From positions 36,979 to 100,978 of the forward strand of contig NZ_FRAI01000008.1 in the NCBI RefSeq assembly GCF_900142275.1: a stretch of 64,000 nucleotides of DNA, given 5' to 3'. The DNA comes from Anaerobranca californiensis DSM 14826 (GTDB taxonomy: Bacteria; Bacillota; Proteinivoracia; Proteinivoracales; Proteinivoracaceae). The position numbers and the translations under genes were made by a program. Shown here piece after piece: positions 8,838 through 16,236 of this stretch. Each line of letters opens with the position of its first letter. Within the stretch, counting starts at the first letter, position 1. Below the pieces are notes generated by a model. That model made no database searches, had not been told where the DNA came from, and saw only the letters and a program-made list of their open reading frames with translations.

Positions 8838-9689
8838 TTAACCATTGATATACTGACAAATATTTTCCCACATCTTTCTGATAGCATGATTTGCTTTACT
8901 ATTTTCATAATAAACAACAGGTTTTAAGTCGTTAATCGATTTAATAATCGTATCATCATAGGGGATTTTCCCTACCACATCAACACTATTTGTTTTACAA
9001 TAAACTTCAATCTCCTCTGATATCCTTTGATTGATATCATATTTATTAATACAGGTTAAGGTAAGGACGCCAAAATGGTTACATAATTCCAATACCCGCT
9101 TAAAATCCTCAAGGCCTGATTTAGTAGGTTCTGTAACTATTAAAACCACATCACTTGCCGTTATTGAAGATATTACAGAACAACCTATTCCTGGAGACCC
9201 ATCAATAATTATAAGGGTATCGTCAGAGGCAAAATCTCTAGCATTTTTCCGAAGCTGGGTAATTAATTTACCAGAACCTTCACTACCTATTTCCATTTGA
9301 GCCCTAGAAATAATCCCTTTGCCAGTTTCGGTGATATAAACATCAGCAGTTTTTTCGTCTTTTAACAGGATAGCTTTTTGAGGACAGATTAATGTACAGG
9401 CTCCACAGCCTTCACATCCAAAGGGATCAATTGTTCCATCTTTTATTGCAACAAACTGACACACCTTTTCACATTCTTTACAATTAACACAAAGTTTTTT
9501 ATCTATAACCCCTATTTTCCCACCATAAAAACATTCTTTTTTTATATCCTTTCCTTTATAGAAAAGGTATAAGTTAGGTGCATCGACATCACAGTCTGCT
9601 TTTATCACGTTTTGGGCAAGTTCCGATAAAGCTAAAGCTATTGTGGTCTTACCTGTGCCTCCTTTTCCACTTATTACTGTTAGTTCCAA
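8838..9689 (-). CDS. MinD/ParA-type ATPase with inserted 2[4Fe-4S] ferredoxin domain
   Basis: A 283-residue P-loop ATPase of the Mrp/MinD superfamily. The deviant Walker A is GKGGTGKTT (8-16). A bacterial ferredoxin domain is inserted at about residues 62-110, with CVNCKECEKVC and CEGCGACTLICP. The ATPase fold then resumes (IIIDGSPGIGCSV). The start is a TTG with GGAGG eight bases upstream, overlapping the upstream paralogue by 10 bp. Such ferredoxin-ATPases occur in pairs in anaerobes next to NifX-like genes and are presumed to act in Fe-S cluster assembly or transfer. The exact substrate is unknown. Confidence 0.85.
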   Translation of the reverse strand: MELTVISGKGGTGKTTIALALSELAQNVIKADCDVDAPNLYLFYKGKDIKKECFYGGKIGVIDKKLCVNCKECEKVCQFVAIKDGTIDPFGCEGCGACTLICPQKAILLKDEKTADVYITETGKGIISRAQMEIGSEGSGKLITQLRKNARDFASDDTLIIIDGSPGIGCSVISSITASDVVLIVTEPTKSGLEDFKRVLELCNHFGVLTLTCINKYDINQRISEEIEVYCKTNSVDVVGKIPYDDTIIKSINDLKPVVYYENSKANHAIRKMWENICQYING

Positions 9690-10510
9690 AAAAACACCTC
9701 CTTCATTTTATCTCCAATTTCTTTGAATATTTCTCTATACACAGGTAAATCCACAATCATTTTTCCCGATGAATAAATTTCTGCAACTTCCCTTTGATAA
9801 GGGATATACCCTAAAATAGTTATTTTTTCTTTTTCACAATAAACCTTAATTAGATTATCTGCACCATTATCTTTGTTGATAACAACACCAAAGGGGATGT
9901 TAAATTTTTTCACCAATTCAACGGCCATCTTTAGATCATGGAGACCAAAAACAGAAGGTTCTGTTACCAATATTGCACAATCTCCATATTTAAGGGAATT
10001 GACCACATTACAAGAAGTCCCAGGGGCACAATCGATAATATTAACCCCTTTCGGTAAATTCTGCAGTAACCTTTTAATTACAGGTACTGCCATTGGTTCC
10101 CCGATATCTAACAGTCCCCTTTTACAAATGGAATCAAAATATAGTCCTTCTTCTATTACACCAATTCTCCTTTTTCCAAAGGTTATAGCCCCTTGTTTAC
10201 AGACTATTTGACAAGCATGGCAGCTGTGGCATAGTTTTTCAAAAAGGATAAGCTCTTCTTTGGTTTTTGCCAAAGCATTAAACTGGCATACCTTTACACA
10301 GTTTCCACATAAAGTACATTTATCCCTATCAAATACCGGATAATCGACCTGTACTTCTTCCCTTTTTATTTGAGAGGGGTTTAAAAAGATAAAACCATTT
10401 GGCTCTTCTACATCACAATCGATATAATTAGCACCTAGGACAGTGGCAAGGTTGGTAGATACCGTTGTTTTACCGGTCCCCCCTTTACCACTTAATACCG
10501 CTATATTCAA
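9680..10510 (-). CDS. MinD/ParA-type ATPase with inserted 2[4Fe-4S] ferredoxin domain (second copy)
   Basis: Paralogue of the preceding gene, 277 residues if it starts at the TTG at 10510, which has GAGGGGGAAGATAAA upstream and sits just after the stop of the NifX-like gene. A longer reading frame upstream overlaps that gene and is less likely. Walker A is GKGGTGKTT near residue 8. The inserted ferredoxin domain has CTLCGNCVKVC and CHSCHACQIVC. The residue after the last cysteine is Lys rather than the usual Pro. The pair may form a heterodimeric ATPase; that is inference from adjacency and similarity. Confidence 0.85.
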   Translation of the reverse strand: MNIAVLSGKGGTGKTTVSTNLATVLGANYIDCDVEEPNGFIFLNPSQIKREEVQVDYPVFDRDKCTLCGNCVKVCQFNALAKTKEELILFEKLCHSCHACQIVCKQGAITFGKRRIGVIEEGLYFDSICKRGLLDIGEPMAVPVIKRLLQNLPKGVNIIDCAPGTSCNVVNSLKYGDCAILVTEPSVFGLHDLKMAVELVKKFNIPFGVVINKDNGADNLIKVYCEKEKITILGYIPYQREVAEIYSSGKMIVDLPVYREIFKEIGDKMKEVFFWN

Positions 10511-10511
10511 T

Positions 10512-10901
10512 TTATCTTCCCCCTCTAAATCTCTTACCTGCTCCCATACCTGCATGGGCTGGACCAGCTACTGATATTTCTTCTAATTTCCCTTCTTTAA
10601 AAAGTTGTAAAGCAGAATCGATTTTGGTACTTCCACAACGGTAGACCTTGATATCGGATTTTTTCAAAATATCAAAGGCATTAGGACCTAAATTACCTGT
10701 GATTACCACATCTACACCTTCATCGATAATTTGTTGAGCTGCTGCAATTCCAGCACCGCCCCCTGCCATTTGTCCTCTGTTTTCAATTACCTTTACTTCT
10801 TGACCTTCAGCATCATAGATTAAAAAATAACTACACCTTCCAAACCTTACATCTAACATACTCCCTAAATCTTTGCCTGTTGAAGAAAAACAGATTTTCA
10901 T
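10512..10901 (-). CDS. NifX/NifB-type dinitrogenase cofactor-like protein (second copy)
   Basis: A 129-residue Nitro_FeMo-Co domain protein. It begins MKICFSSTGKDLGSMLDVRF, has VIENRGQMAGGGAGIAAAQ and VDVVITGNLGPNAF, and ends in a basic Gly-rich tail (GMGAGKRFRGGR). It differs from the copy at 8453-8809 in lacking the Cys/His-rich tail. It lies 18 bp after mrp and directly ahead of the ferredoxin-ATPases in the same operon. Confidence 0.85.
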   Translation of the reverse strand: MKICFSSTGKDLGSMLDVRFGRCSYFLIYDAEGQEVKVIENRGQMAGGGAGIAAAQQIIDEGVDVVITGNLGPNAFDILKKSDIKVYRCGSTKIDSALQLFKEGKLEEISVAGPAHAGMGAGKRFRGGR

Positions 10902-10918
10902 AATTCATTCCTCCCTTT

Positions 10919-11683
10919 TTATTTATCATTGACTAAACTAACTATTTTTTCAGTAATATCCCCTATTACCTTATTCAACTCTAGATCTTGTATTTTAAGA
11001 TCTTCTTTAGACATATTAGCTATATCCCTGCACATAGGAAGTTCTCCTAGAAGTTTTAAATCCAATTTCCTTAAAAATTCCTCTGTATTTTCATTGTCAA
11101 ATATCCTGATTTTTTTATTACAATCCGGGCAGATGATATATCCCATGTTTTCAACTACACCAATAACATCAACATTCATCGTTCTAACCATATTTACCGC
11201 TTTTGCCACTATCATAGATACCAAATCTTGTGGTATTGACACCATGACAACACCATCGAGTGGAATAGACTGCATTACCGTTAAAGCTACATCCCCTGTA
11301 CCAGGAGGCATATCAATTACTAAATAATCGAGGTCACCCCATAAAACATCGGTCCAAAATTGTTTTACTGTCCCTGCAATTAAAGGCCCTCTCCATATAA
11401 CTGGTTGCTGTTCATTATCTAATAATAAATTAAGGGACATTACTTTGATGCTATTTTCAGTAATTGCTGGTAAAATTCCCAATTCACTTGATTGAATTTT
11501 ATTACCCTTAACATTAAGGAGCCTTGGAATACTAGGTCCAGTAACATCAGCATCTAAAACCCCTACACTATAACCTCTTTCCTTTAACTGTTTTGCAATA
11601 AGGGCAGATACCGTTGATTTTCCAACACCACCCTTTCCACTCATAACTCCAATTATTCTTTTAGGTCTTTGTCTACTATCCAT
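10919..11683 (-). CDS. Mrp/NBP35-type Fe-S cluster carrier ATPase
   Basis: A 254-residue ATPase of the Mrp/ApbC family. Walker A is GKGGVGKST (16-24), followed by LDADVTGPSIP, the switch region DYLVIDMPPGTGDV and the late motif NMGYIICPDC. That CxxC is the kind of pair that holds a bridging [4Fe-4S] cluster at the dimer interface. The family carries Fe-S clusters to target proteins. It is the first gene of the cluster, with AAGGTGGG as ribosome binding site and the promoter at 11726-11754 upstream. Confidence 0.9.
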   Translation of the reverse strand: MDSRQRPKRIIGVMSGKGGVGKSTVSALIAKQLKERGYSVGVLDADVTGPSIPRLLNVKGNKIQSSELGILPAITENSIKVMSLNLLLDNEQQPVIWRGPLIAGTVKQFWTDVLWGDLDYLVIDMPPGTGDVALTVMQSIPLDGVVMVSIPQDLVSMIVAKAVNMVRTMNVDVIGVVENMGYIICPDCNKKIRIFDNENTEEFLRKLDLKLLGELPMCRDIANMSKEDLKIQDLELNKVIGDITEKIVSLVNDK

Positions 11684-11704
11684 TTTAATCCCACCTTGCA
11701 GTTA

Positions 11705-11724
11705 TTATTGGCATATGCTAATAA
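11705..11724. promoter_or_regulatory. palindromic operator 1 of the Mrp/MinD/NifX cluster
   Basis: The 20-bp sequence TTATTGGCATATGCTAATAA is an inverted repeat with one mismatched pair. It lies immediately downstream of the -10 box, over the expected transcription start. It matches the second site at 11745-11764 in the half-site TTATTGNCA and is exactly 40 bp from it. Confidence 0.65.
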
Positions 11725-11725
11725 T

Positions 11726-11754
11726 ATTATATATCCAATTTCTGTTATTGTCAA
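11726..11754 (-). promoter_or_regulatory. consensus sigma-A promoter of the Mrp/MinD/NifX cluster
   Basis: On the minus strand a perfect TTGACA (11749-11754) and a perfect TATAAT (11726-11731) are separated by the ideal 17 bp. So strong a promoter suggests control by repression. The -35 box lies inside palindrome 2. Confidence 0.85.
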
Positions 11755-11764
11755 ATGCCAATAA
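11745..11764. promoter_or_regulatory. palindromic operator 2 of the Mrp/MinD/NifX cluster
   Basis: The 20-bp sequence TTATTGTCAAATGCCAATAA is an inverted repeat with TTATTG/CAATAA arms that overlaps the -35 box. With site 1 it brackets the promoter, the arrangement expected for a repressor. The likely binder is the Fur-family protein or the DUF134 protein of the same operon. Confidence 0.65.
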
Positions 11765-11781
11765 TAAAAATATATAAAAAA

Positions 11782-11813
11782 ATGGCAGATAAGGATAAAA
11801 CCTTATTTGCCAT
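11782..11813 (-). terminator. hairpin downstream of the EEP nuclease gene
   Basis: Inverted repeat ATGGCAGATAAGG / CCTTATTTGCCAT with a short AT loop. It lies about 130 bp beyond the nuclease stop. A close relative of this hairpin is found at 13182-13223. Function as a terminator is inferred from shape and position. Confidence 0.5.
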
Positions 11814-11944
11814 AAAATTTGACTATTTTAGGTTAAATTCTTTATTTCCAACCTACCATTAAAAATTTCTTTTTCTTATGCTACTACTCTTTTTGCTATA
11901 CCATAAATAATTTTAATATAAATTTATGTTTTACTCAACCTTTC

Positions 11945-12661
11945 TTATAGTTCATATTTATTATTTTTTATCTCAACAAATATTGGCATATGGTCACTTA
12001 CACTGAGCCATTTCTGGGGATTTCCTATTTTAAATTTAGATAGCGAATCATAAAAGGTTTTCGATGTCAATATATAATCAACATGGTAAGGCTTCTCTGT
12101 ATTTTTCCTATGATAAAGGGTTGGTATCGTTTCTTTCCCCTGCTCTTCGTTATAATATAGATGATATAAACTCTTTATACCCGACTCTTTTAATTCGTTA
12201 AAAACATCACTATGGTTCCACCATCTGTCCCAAACATCCCATATCTTATTGCTATTAAAATCTCCACCGATTATAATGTCTTTATCACGAATATTATCTT
12301 TATTTAATTGCAAATACTTCCACATCTGTCCGATGTATCCGAATGTCGGAGAATTAGCATAATGACACCATACGCCCAGTACATGAAAACCATCATTTAC
12401 TCTGCATGATATAAAATATTTGTTTCCCCCAGAATCCCATAGGTTGTCTTTTAGTTTATGCTTACTAAATACTGCCAATCCTTTATTCTTATTATCGCCC
12501 ACCCATATATAATTAGGCATACATATTTTAAATTCTTTTGGGTATTCAATTTCATTAGGATTTTCACATTCTTGTATAATCATAATATCGCAATCGTATT
12601 CAATTATTTGTTTGCATTTTTTCCTAAATGCTCCGCTGCAATTCCAAGATATAATAAGCAT
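11945..12661 (-). CDS. endonuclease/exonuclease/phosphatase family protein
   Basis: A 238-residue protein with the EEP superfamily core. It has ISWNCSGAF at the N-terminus (metal/Asn position), the catalytic Glu in QECENP at about 30-35, GGDFNSNKIWD in the middle and the terminal SDHMPIFVEI. The family hydrolyses phosphodiester or phosphomonoester bonds with Mg. No signal peptide is visible, so it is probably cytoplasmic. The substrate (DNA, RNA, lipid or nucleotide) is unknown. It stands alone at the start of the accessory region, with weak GGAAAGATAAAT ahead of the ATG. Confidence 0.8.
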   Translation of the reverse strand: MLIISWNCSGAFRKKCKQIIEYDCDIMIIQECENPNEIEYPKEFKICMPNYIWVGDNKNKGLAVFSKHKLKDNLWDSGGNKYFISCRVNDGFHVLGVWCHYANSPTFGYIGQMWKYLQLNKDNIRDKDIIIGGDFNSNKIWDVWDRWWNHSDVFNELKESGIKSLYHLYYNEEQGKETIPTLYHRKNTEKPYHVDYILTSKTFYDSLSKFKIGNPQKWLSVSDHMPIFVEIKNNKYEL

Positions 12662-12912
12662 ATTTATCTTTCCTTTTCATTTTAGAATCTTTATTTCCTT
12701 TATATTTTTTCTTAGTCTATGAAAATCAATACTTTCATGGCTGCAATCATTATGCAAAGTCTATTCTCCTTGGCCCTTAATTCTTATCCCTGTTGTCCAT
12801 CCTCCCAAAAACAAAAACCGTAACAATACATTACAAGGATTATCCTACATCTACTGCGAGGTTTTTACTCATATTATTTAGATTTACAGAAAATATTTTT
12901 TCCCTTTTACCT

Positions 12913-13090
12913 TACATTTTTCTATTGATTTCAAAGGCAATAAATTTACTTTCATCGATAGTTAAAAACAATTGGCAAACTTTAACGAAAAATTCTTTCC
13001 AGTTATGTACTTCTACAAGTTCATGATCTTTAAATTTAAATCCAATAAATTTATTTTCACTCCAAACACTTCGACAGTGTCATTACTCCA
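12913..13090 (-). pseudogene. C-terminal remnant of an unrecognised protein
   Basis: A minus-strand frame reads about 58 residues without a stop, including WSNDTVEVFGVKNKFIGFKF and then DHELVEVHNWKEFFVKVCQL, and ends FEINRKM before TAA. Composition and codon use look protein-like. There is no credible start codon, and the frame upstream breaks down. I do not recognise the family with confidence. It is best read as the 3' end of a deleted gene. Confidence 0.4.
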
Positions 13091-13181
13091 TAACAGCCCC
13101 CTCCAATCAATTTTTATTATTATATAAAATTCTATTTTTAGAACTATTCTCCTCTTTTTGGACATTTATTATTAAATTAAA

Positions 13182-13223
13182 AAAGTCATGGCAGATAAGG
13201 TTATCCTTATTTACCATGACTTA
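13182..13223 (-). terminator. terminator-like hairpin related to the one at 11782
   Basis: AAGTCATGGCAGATAAGG pairs with CCTTATTTACCATGACTT around a 4-nt loop. The inner arm ATGGCAGATAAGG is identical to that of the hairpin at 11782-11813. Confidence 0.5.
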
Positions 13224-13355
13224 AAAACTTTTTAGGAATATGTTTTATTCTTTATAGGAAAATTTAGTTATCCTTTAAACCTAGATAATTTTTTAGTTAA
13301 CACTCCTATAAGTATAAAAAACCTTTTGAAATTGTTCATCTGTGTTTTTCAGCCA

Positions 13356-13540
13356 TTAGAAGTAATCTTTCCAATTATCTTTGTTATTTATATCAGCAGC
13401 AGTAGATAATTTTATTCTGCTCATATGTTTTGTATAACCCTTTAGAGTCTTCACAGTCAATTGACTTAGATTGGGTATTTATACTAAGACAAATACATGA
13501 ACCAGAAACCTTTGCCCGGCAAAATCTTTAAATTTATTTA
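13356..13540 (-). pseudogene. in-frame coding remnant with one internal stop
   Basis: The minus-strand frame reads KDFAGQRFLVHVFVLV, a TAA, then IPNLSQLTVKTLKGYTKHMS and RIKLSTAADINNKDNWKDYF before the final TAA. Both parts lie in the same frame, so this looks like one decayed gene end. The family is not recognised. Confidence 0.35.
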
Positions 13541-13595
13541 TTTGAAAACTAATCCCCTTCAACATGTTGTTGTTTTTTCATAATTCATTAACTTT

Positions 13596-14150
13596 CTACC
13601 TTAACGTTTTTAATATATTATTGACTTGTTCTACACTAAATTCTTCAGGATCAAAGCTTCCCCCTACCCATTCAAGGAAATATTCATGTTCTGGATGATC
13701 CGGATCTTTAATTATTTGGAGAAAGTTCTCATATCCCCACGGTCCACCAACATCTTCAGGTGGACAGTTTCTTTTTCCAGCAATACATACTGGGTATTTA
13801 ACCCCTTCTTCTGGTTCAAGGATCTTTTCCACAACAATGTCATGTCTCCAATCATCTCCAAAATCATAAATATATTTGAATTTATCCTTTACCTCAAAAT
13901 TCATAGTATTTAGCTTTACCCTTTTGGCATTTTTTCCGTTGTATCCCCCATAAAAATCCCAGTCACTAAGGTTTTCCCCGATAACCATTCCCTTTACATT
14001 GAACTCATATAGGTGAGATTCAAACCATCCCATTGCATGTTGGATTATTCTGTGGAGTTTATAAAAGGTGATATCATCTCTAACCAATACTCTCCTCCAG
14101 ACAGGAGGTTTTACCCCTTTTAATGTTATTTTCAACTGAAGAATTTTCAT
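13596..14150 (-). CDS. plasmid pRiA4b ORF-3-like family protein
   Basis: A 184-residue protein that matches the pRiA4b ORF-3 family over its whole length. Hallmarks are KITLKGVKPPVWRRVLV near the N-terminus, LHRIIQHAMGWFESHLYEF, FKYIYDFGDDWRHDI, and PPEDVGGPWGYENFL near the C-terminus. The molecular role of the family is not known; it is common in mobile and accessory DNA. The ATG follows GGAGCTGTTAGGGT. A scrap almost identical to its 3' coding region lies at 24024-24069, so a second copy once existed nearby. Confidence 0.9.
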   Translation of the reverse strand: MKILQLKITLKGVKPPVWRRVLVRDDITFYKLHRIIQHAMGWFESHLYEFNVKGMVIGENLSDWDFYGGYNGKNAKRVKLNTMNFEVKDKFKYIYDFGDDWRHDIVVEKILEPEEGVKYPVCIAGKRNCPPEDVGGPWGYENFLQIIKDPDHPEHEYFLEWVGGSFDPEEFSVEQVNNILKTLR

Positions 14151-14173
14151 ACCCTAACAGCTCCTTTTATTAT

Positions 14174-14206
14174 TTATACAACTATTTTATCATTTTTTTA
14201 TATATT
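14174..14206. repeat. direct repeat, left copy, upstream of the pRiA4b-like gene
   Basis: The roughly 32-bp AT-rich sequence around TATACAACTATTTTATCATT recurs at 17647-17679 in the same orientation with one T inserted or deleted. The two copies bracket both the ISLre2- and IS4-type elements. Confidence 0.7.
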
Positions 14207-14287
14207 ATCACACTAACGTTGCATTAAAGTTTGTGCCAAGTAGAAGTTTGCAATTTTTTTTATTGCAATTTAGTAGTTTTAATCAAT

Positions 14288-16007
14288 TCATCCTGTATAA
14301 AGCATAAATGTAATATTTTAACTTTACCGTTATATGCCTATAAATGTTTTCATGAATACGCAATATGCCTTTTCCCATATAATACCTAGCAATAAGTGAC
14401 GTTATCTTTTATTATATTTTATTTTGCATCTTATTCCATATATTAATATTTTTGCCATTTACTGTGTCAAATCAATTCCCCCAATTTTTTATAGCTTACC
14501 AATTCCTTGATCACTTTGCGCCCCTCTGTCATCGCACAACCAGTGTAAGGAATTTGCCCTCTGCGTATCGCATAAACACTTCTTACTTTCTTCTTCACTT
14601 TTTCTACTTCTTCTTTGGCTACTGCTATAACCTCCGTATACTTCTTCGAAAGCCTTTCAGAAACTACAGATGGCATCAGAGCCTGTATCATATCATATAA
14701 TCTCCCACTAGCTTTTAATGCTAATATCTTTGCCATATTATTGGCTCCAGCTACACTCCAGCTCATCTTCCCTCCTTTCATCCTCAATGCCAGTATATCG
14801 CATATCTGATGCTCACCTGTCCCAAGATTGCGATAACATATCCCTTCCGGTGCTTCGGGTAATTTAATCCCTTCTCTCTCATGATATAGTATTAATCCAT
14901 CAATATTGTTCTTCAAATACTCTTCCAGTACCTGAAGTTTTTCTACCTTCTCTTTCTCTTGGCCATACTTCTCTTTTAGTTCTTCTATCCTCTTCAAAGC
15001 TTTTCCTATATTACCACTCTTGATAAGACGCACTATCTTCTTTGCTTCCTTCTTGTCATAAACTTGTCGTAAAATTGCCCTGAATATATGAAATCTATCC
15101 AGTTGATAATACTTCTCTGCTGTAGTGGTACACTCCCTTATCCATTTCGCTCCATCTCCGTTTAACACCCTCACTTCTATCTTAGATGTATCATATTCCT
15201 CAACTATAGTCGCTTCCAGTAAATCAGCAAATTCTTCAGGTTCCATAAACCCAGCCACTGCCCTTTTGTTTACAACCACATATTCATCATCCCTGCCTGG
15301 ATTGCGCCTTTCCCAACCCTCGTAGATAACCCCCAGTTTAATCTCCCTCTTCCTCCCTTTGATACCTTTCCGATCTTTACCCTGCATATTAATCCACAAA
15401 CCATCTACTTCTTCAAACAATACCTTGACTTCTTTTTTCCCTTCTTTTAACTTGCCTTCTCGATACGCTTTAATCTTTCCCTTTTCATGCTTCGCAATCC
15501 TTTCCCCAAACTCCTGAACTACATTCCATACAGCCGAATGGCTTACATCTTGGCCTGTAAGTTCTGTAATATTCTCGGCAGCCTTACGGTATGATACATT
15601 GCTGGCATTCTCCAGTATCTTCTCAACAAGATTTGTGGACATAAAACCTATGGTCTCCATATTCAGATATTCGTCCAACAAGTATACAAATTTCTTCTTC
15701 CCTTCCTCATCTTTGTATTCGTAAACCACTCTTTCAAACTCCACAGGCCCCATTAACGTCTTTACGCACGTTCTTTTCTTGCCTCTATGACGATATTTCT
15801 TCTTATCCCTTAATTCCATTAATTCTTTATCTATGTTCTCAAGAATAGCTTTCATGATAGCTCGTCCAAATTCTAAAACAGTACGATATATTTCTTGTTC
15901 TAATGTCTTGAAATCTATTGCATTTGTCGGTAAACTATTACTGAGCATAATCACCACCCTGTATGTTTTGTTTTTGTTCTTCAAACATTTAACATTATAC
16001 AGGATGA
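14288..16007 (-). mobile_element. ISLre2-family insertion sequence
   Basis: The transposase gene fills most of this interval. Candidate terminal inverted repeats are TCATCCTGTATAA at 14288-14300 and its reverse complement at 15995-16007, giving an element of about 1.72 kb. I found no clear target-site duplication next to these ends, so the boundaries are provisional. The interval 14151-14466 otherwise holds only AT-rich DNA. Confidence 0.6.
14467..15948 (-). CDS. ISLre2 family transposase
   Basis: A 493-residue transposase matching the ISLre2 (UPF0236) family. It has an N-terminal region with REIYRTV-like helices, HRGKKRTCVKTLMGPVEFER, NASNVSYRKAAENI, SHSAVWNVVQEFGERI, and catalytic-domain segments EVDGLWINMQGKD, VLNGDGAKWI and YYQLDRFHI. 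The C-terminus IRRGQIPYTGCAMTEGRKVI is also typical. Length is near the family norm and no frameshift is seen, so it may be active. The ATG at 15948 follows GGGTGGTGATT; both lie in one arm of a hairpin (15943-16015). Confidence 0.9.
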   Translation of the reverse strand: MLSNSLPTNAIDFKTLEQEIYRTVLEFGRAIMKAILENIDKELMELRDKKKYRHRGKKRTCVKTLMGPVEFERVVYEYKDEEGKKKFVYLLDEYLNMETIGFMSTNLVEKILENASNVSYRKAAENITELTGQDVSHSAVWNVVQEFGERIAKHEKGKIKAYREGKLKEGKKEVKVLFEEVDGLWINMQGKDRKGIKGRKREIKLGVIYEGWERRNPGRDDEYVVVNKRAVAGFMEPEEFADLLEATIVEEYDTSKIEVRVLNGDGAKWIRECTTTAEKYYQLDRFHIFRAILRQVYDKKEAKKIVRLIKSGNIGKALKRIEELKEKYGQEKEKVEKLQVLEEYLKNNIDGLILYHEREGIKLPEAPEGICYRNLGTGEHQICDILALRMKGGKMSWSVAGANNMAKILALKASGRLYDMIQALMPSVVSERLSKKYTEVIAVAKEEVEKVKKKVRSVYAIRRGQIPYTGCAMTEGRKVIKELVSYKKLGELI

Positions 16008-16015
16008 TTATGCTC
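15943..16015 (-). promoter_or_regulatory. hairpin covering the ISLre2 transposase ribosome binding site and start codon
   Basis: In the minus-strand transcript GAGCATAATCATCCTGTAT pairs with ATACAGGGTGGTGATTATGC (an 11-bp and a 7-bp stem with a small bulge). The second arm contains both the GGGTGG ribosome binding site and the ATG. A transcript entering from outside the element would fold and hide the start. Confidence 0.55.
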
Positions 16016-16020
16016 TAGTC

Positions 16021-16054
16021 TAGGTTACCCTTTAAAAAAGGGTAGCCTATTTTT
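16021..16054 (+). terminator. terminator-like hairpin at the ISLre2/IS4 junction
   Basis: TAGGTTACCCTTT pairs with AAGGGTAGCCTA around a short A loop and is followed on the plus strand by TTTTT. It could block plus-strand transcription in this gap between the two insertion sequences. Confidence 0.6.
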
Positions 16055-16236
16055 ATTTTGCCAACTATAATTTTACTCTAAGTGCATTAAAAAAATATTA
16101 ATAAGTCAATGGCTTATAATCAAATTTAATTTTTTACAAATATTACATTTATTTACATTTGTTTTTTTCTGTCATGATGTTAAAGGAACAACCACTTAAA
16201 GGTAGTCCTTATCCACATTTTGACAGCATATTAAAT

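Larger units (their letters stand above)
12662..13595. other. 934-bp intergenic region with decayed coding scraps
   Basis: No intact gene is visible. Minus-strand scraps of former genes can be read at 12913-13090 and 13356-13540 (listed separately), and a hairpin lies at 13182-13223. The plus-strand open frame at 12793-13026 has no ribosome binding site and looks like chance. Confidence 0.6.

Noticed and set aside
10508..10555. Longer N-terminus of the second ferredoxin-ATPase
   Set aside because: It overlaps the NifX-like gene by 44 bp. The TTG at 10510 has a good ribosome binding site and places the P-loop at the usual distance.
8453..10901. Nitrogenase operon
   Set aside because: NifX/NifB-like small domains are present, but nifHDK, nifEN and radical-SAM NifB are absent. 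The ATPases are MinD/ParA type with ferredoxin insertions, not NifH.
12793..13026. Plus-strand open frame of 77 codons
   Set aside because: It has no ribosome binding site and low-complexity composition. The opposite strand in the same place reads as a more protein-like relic.
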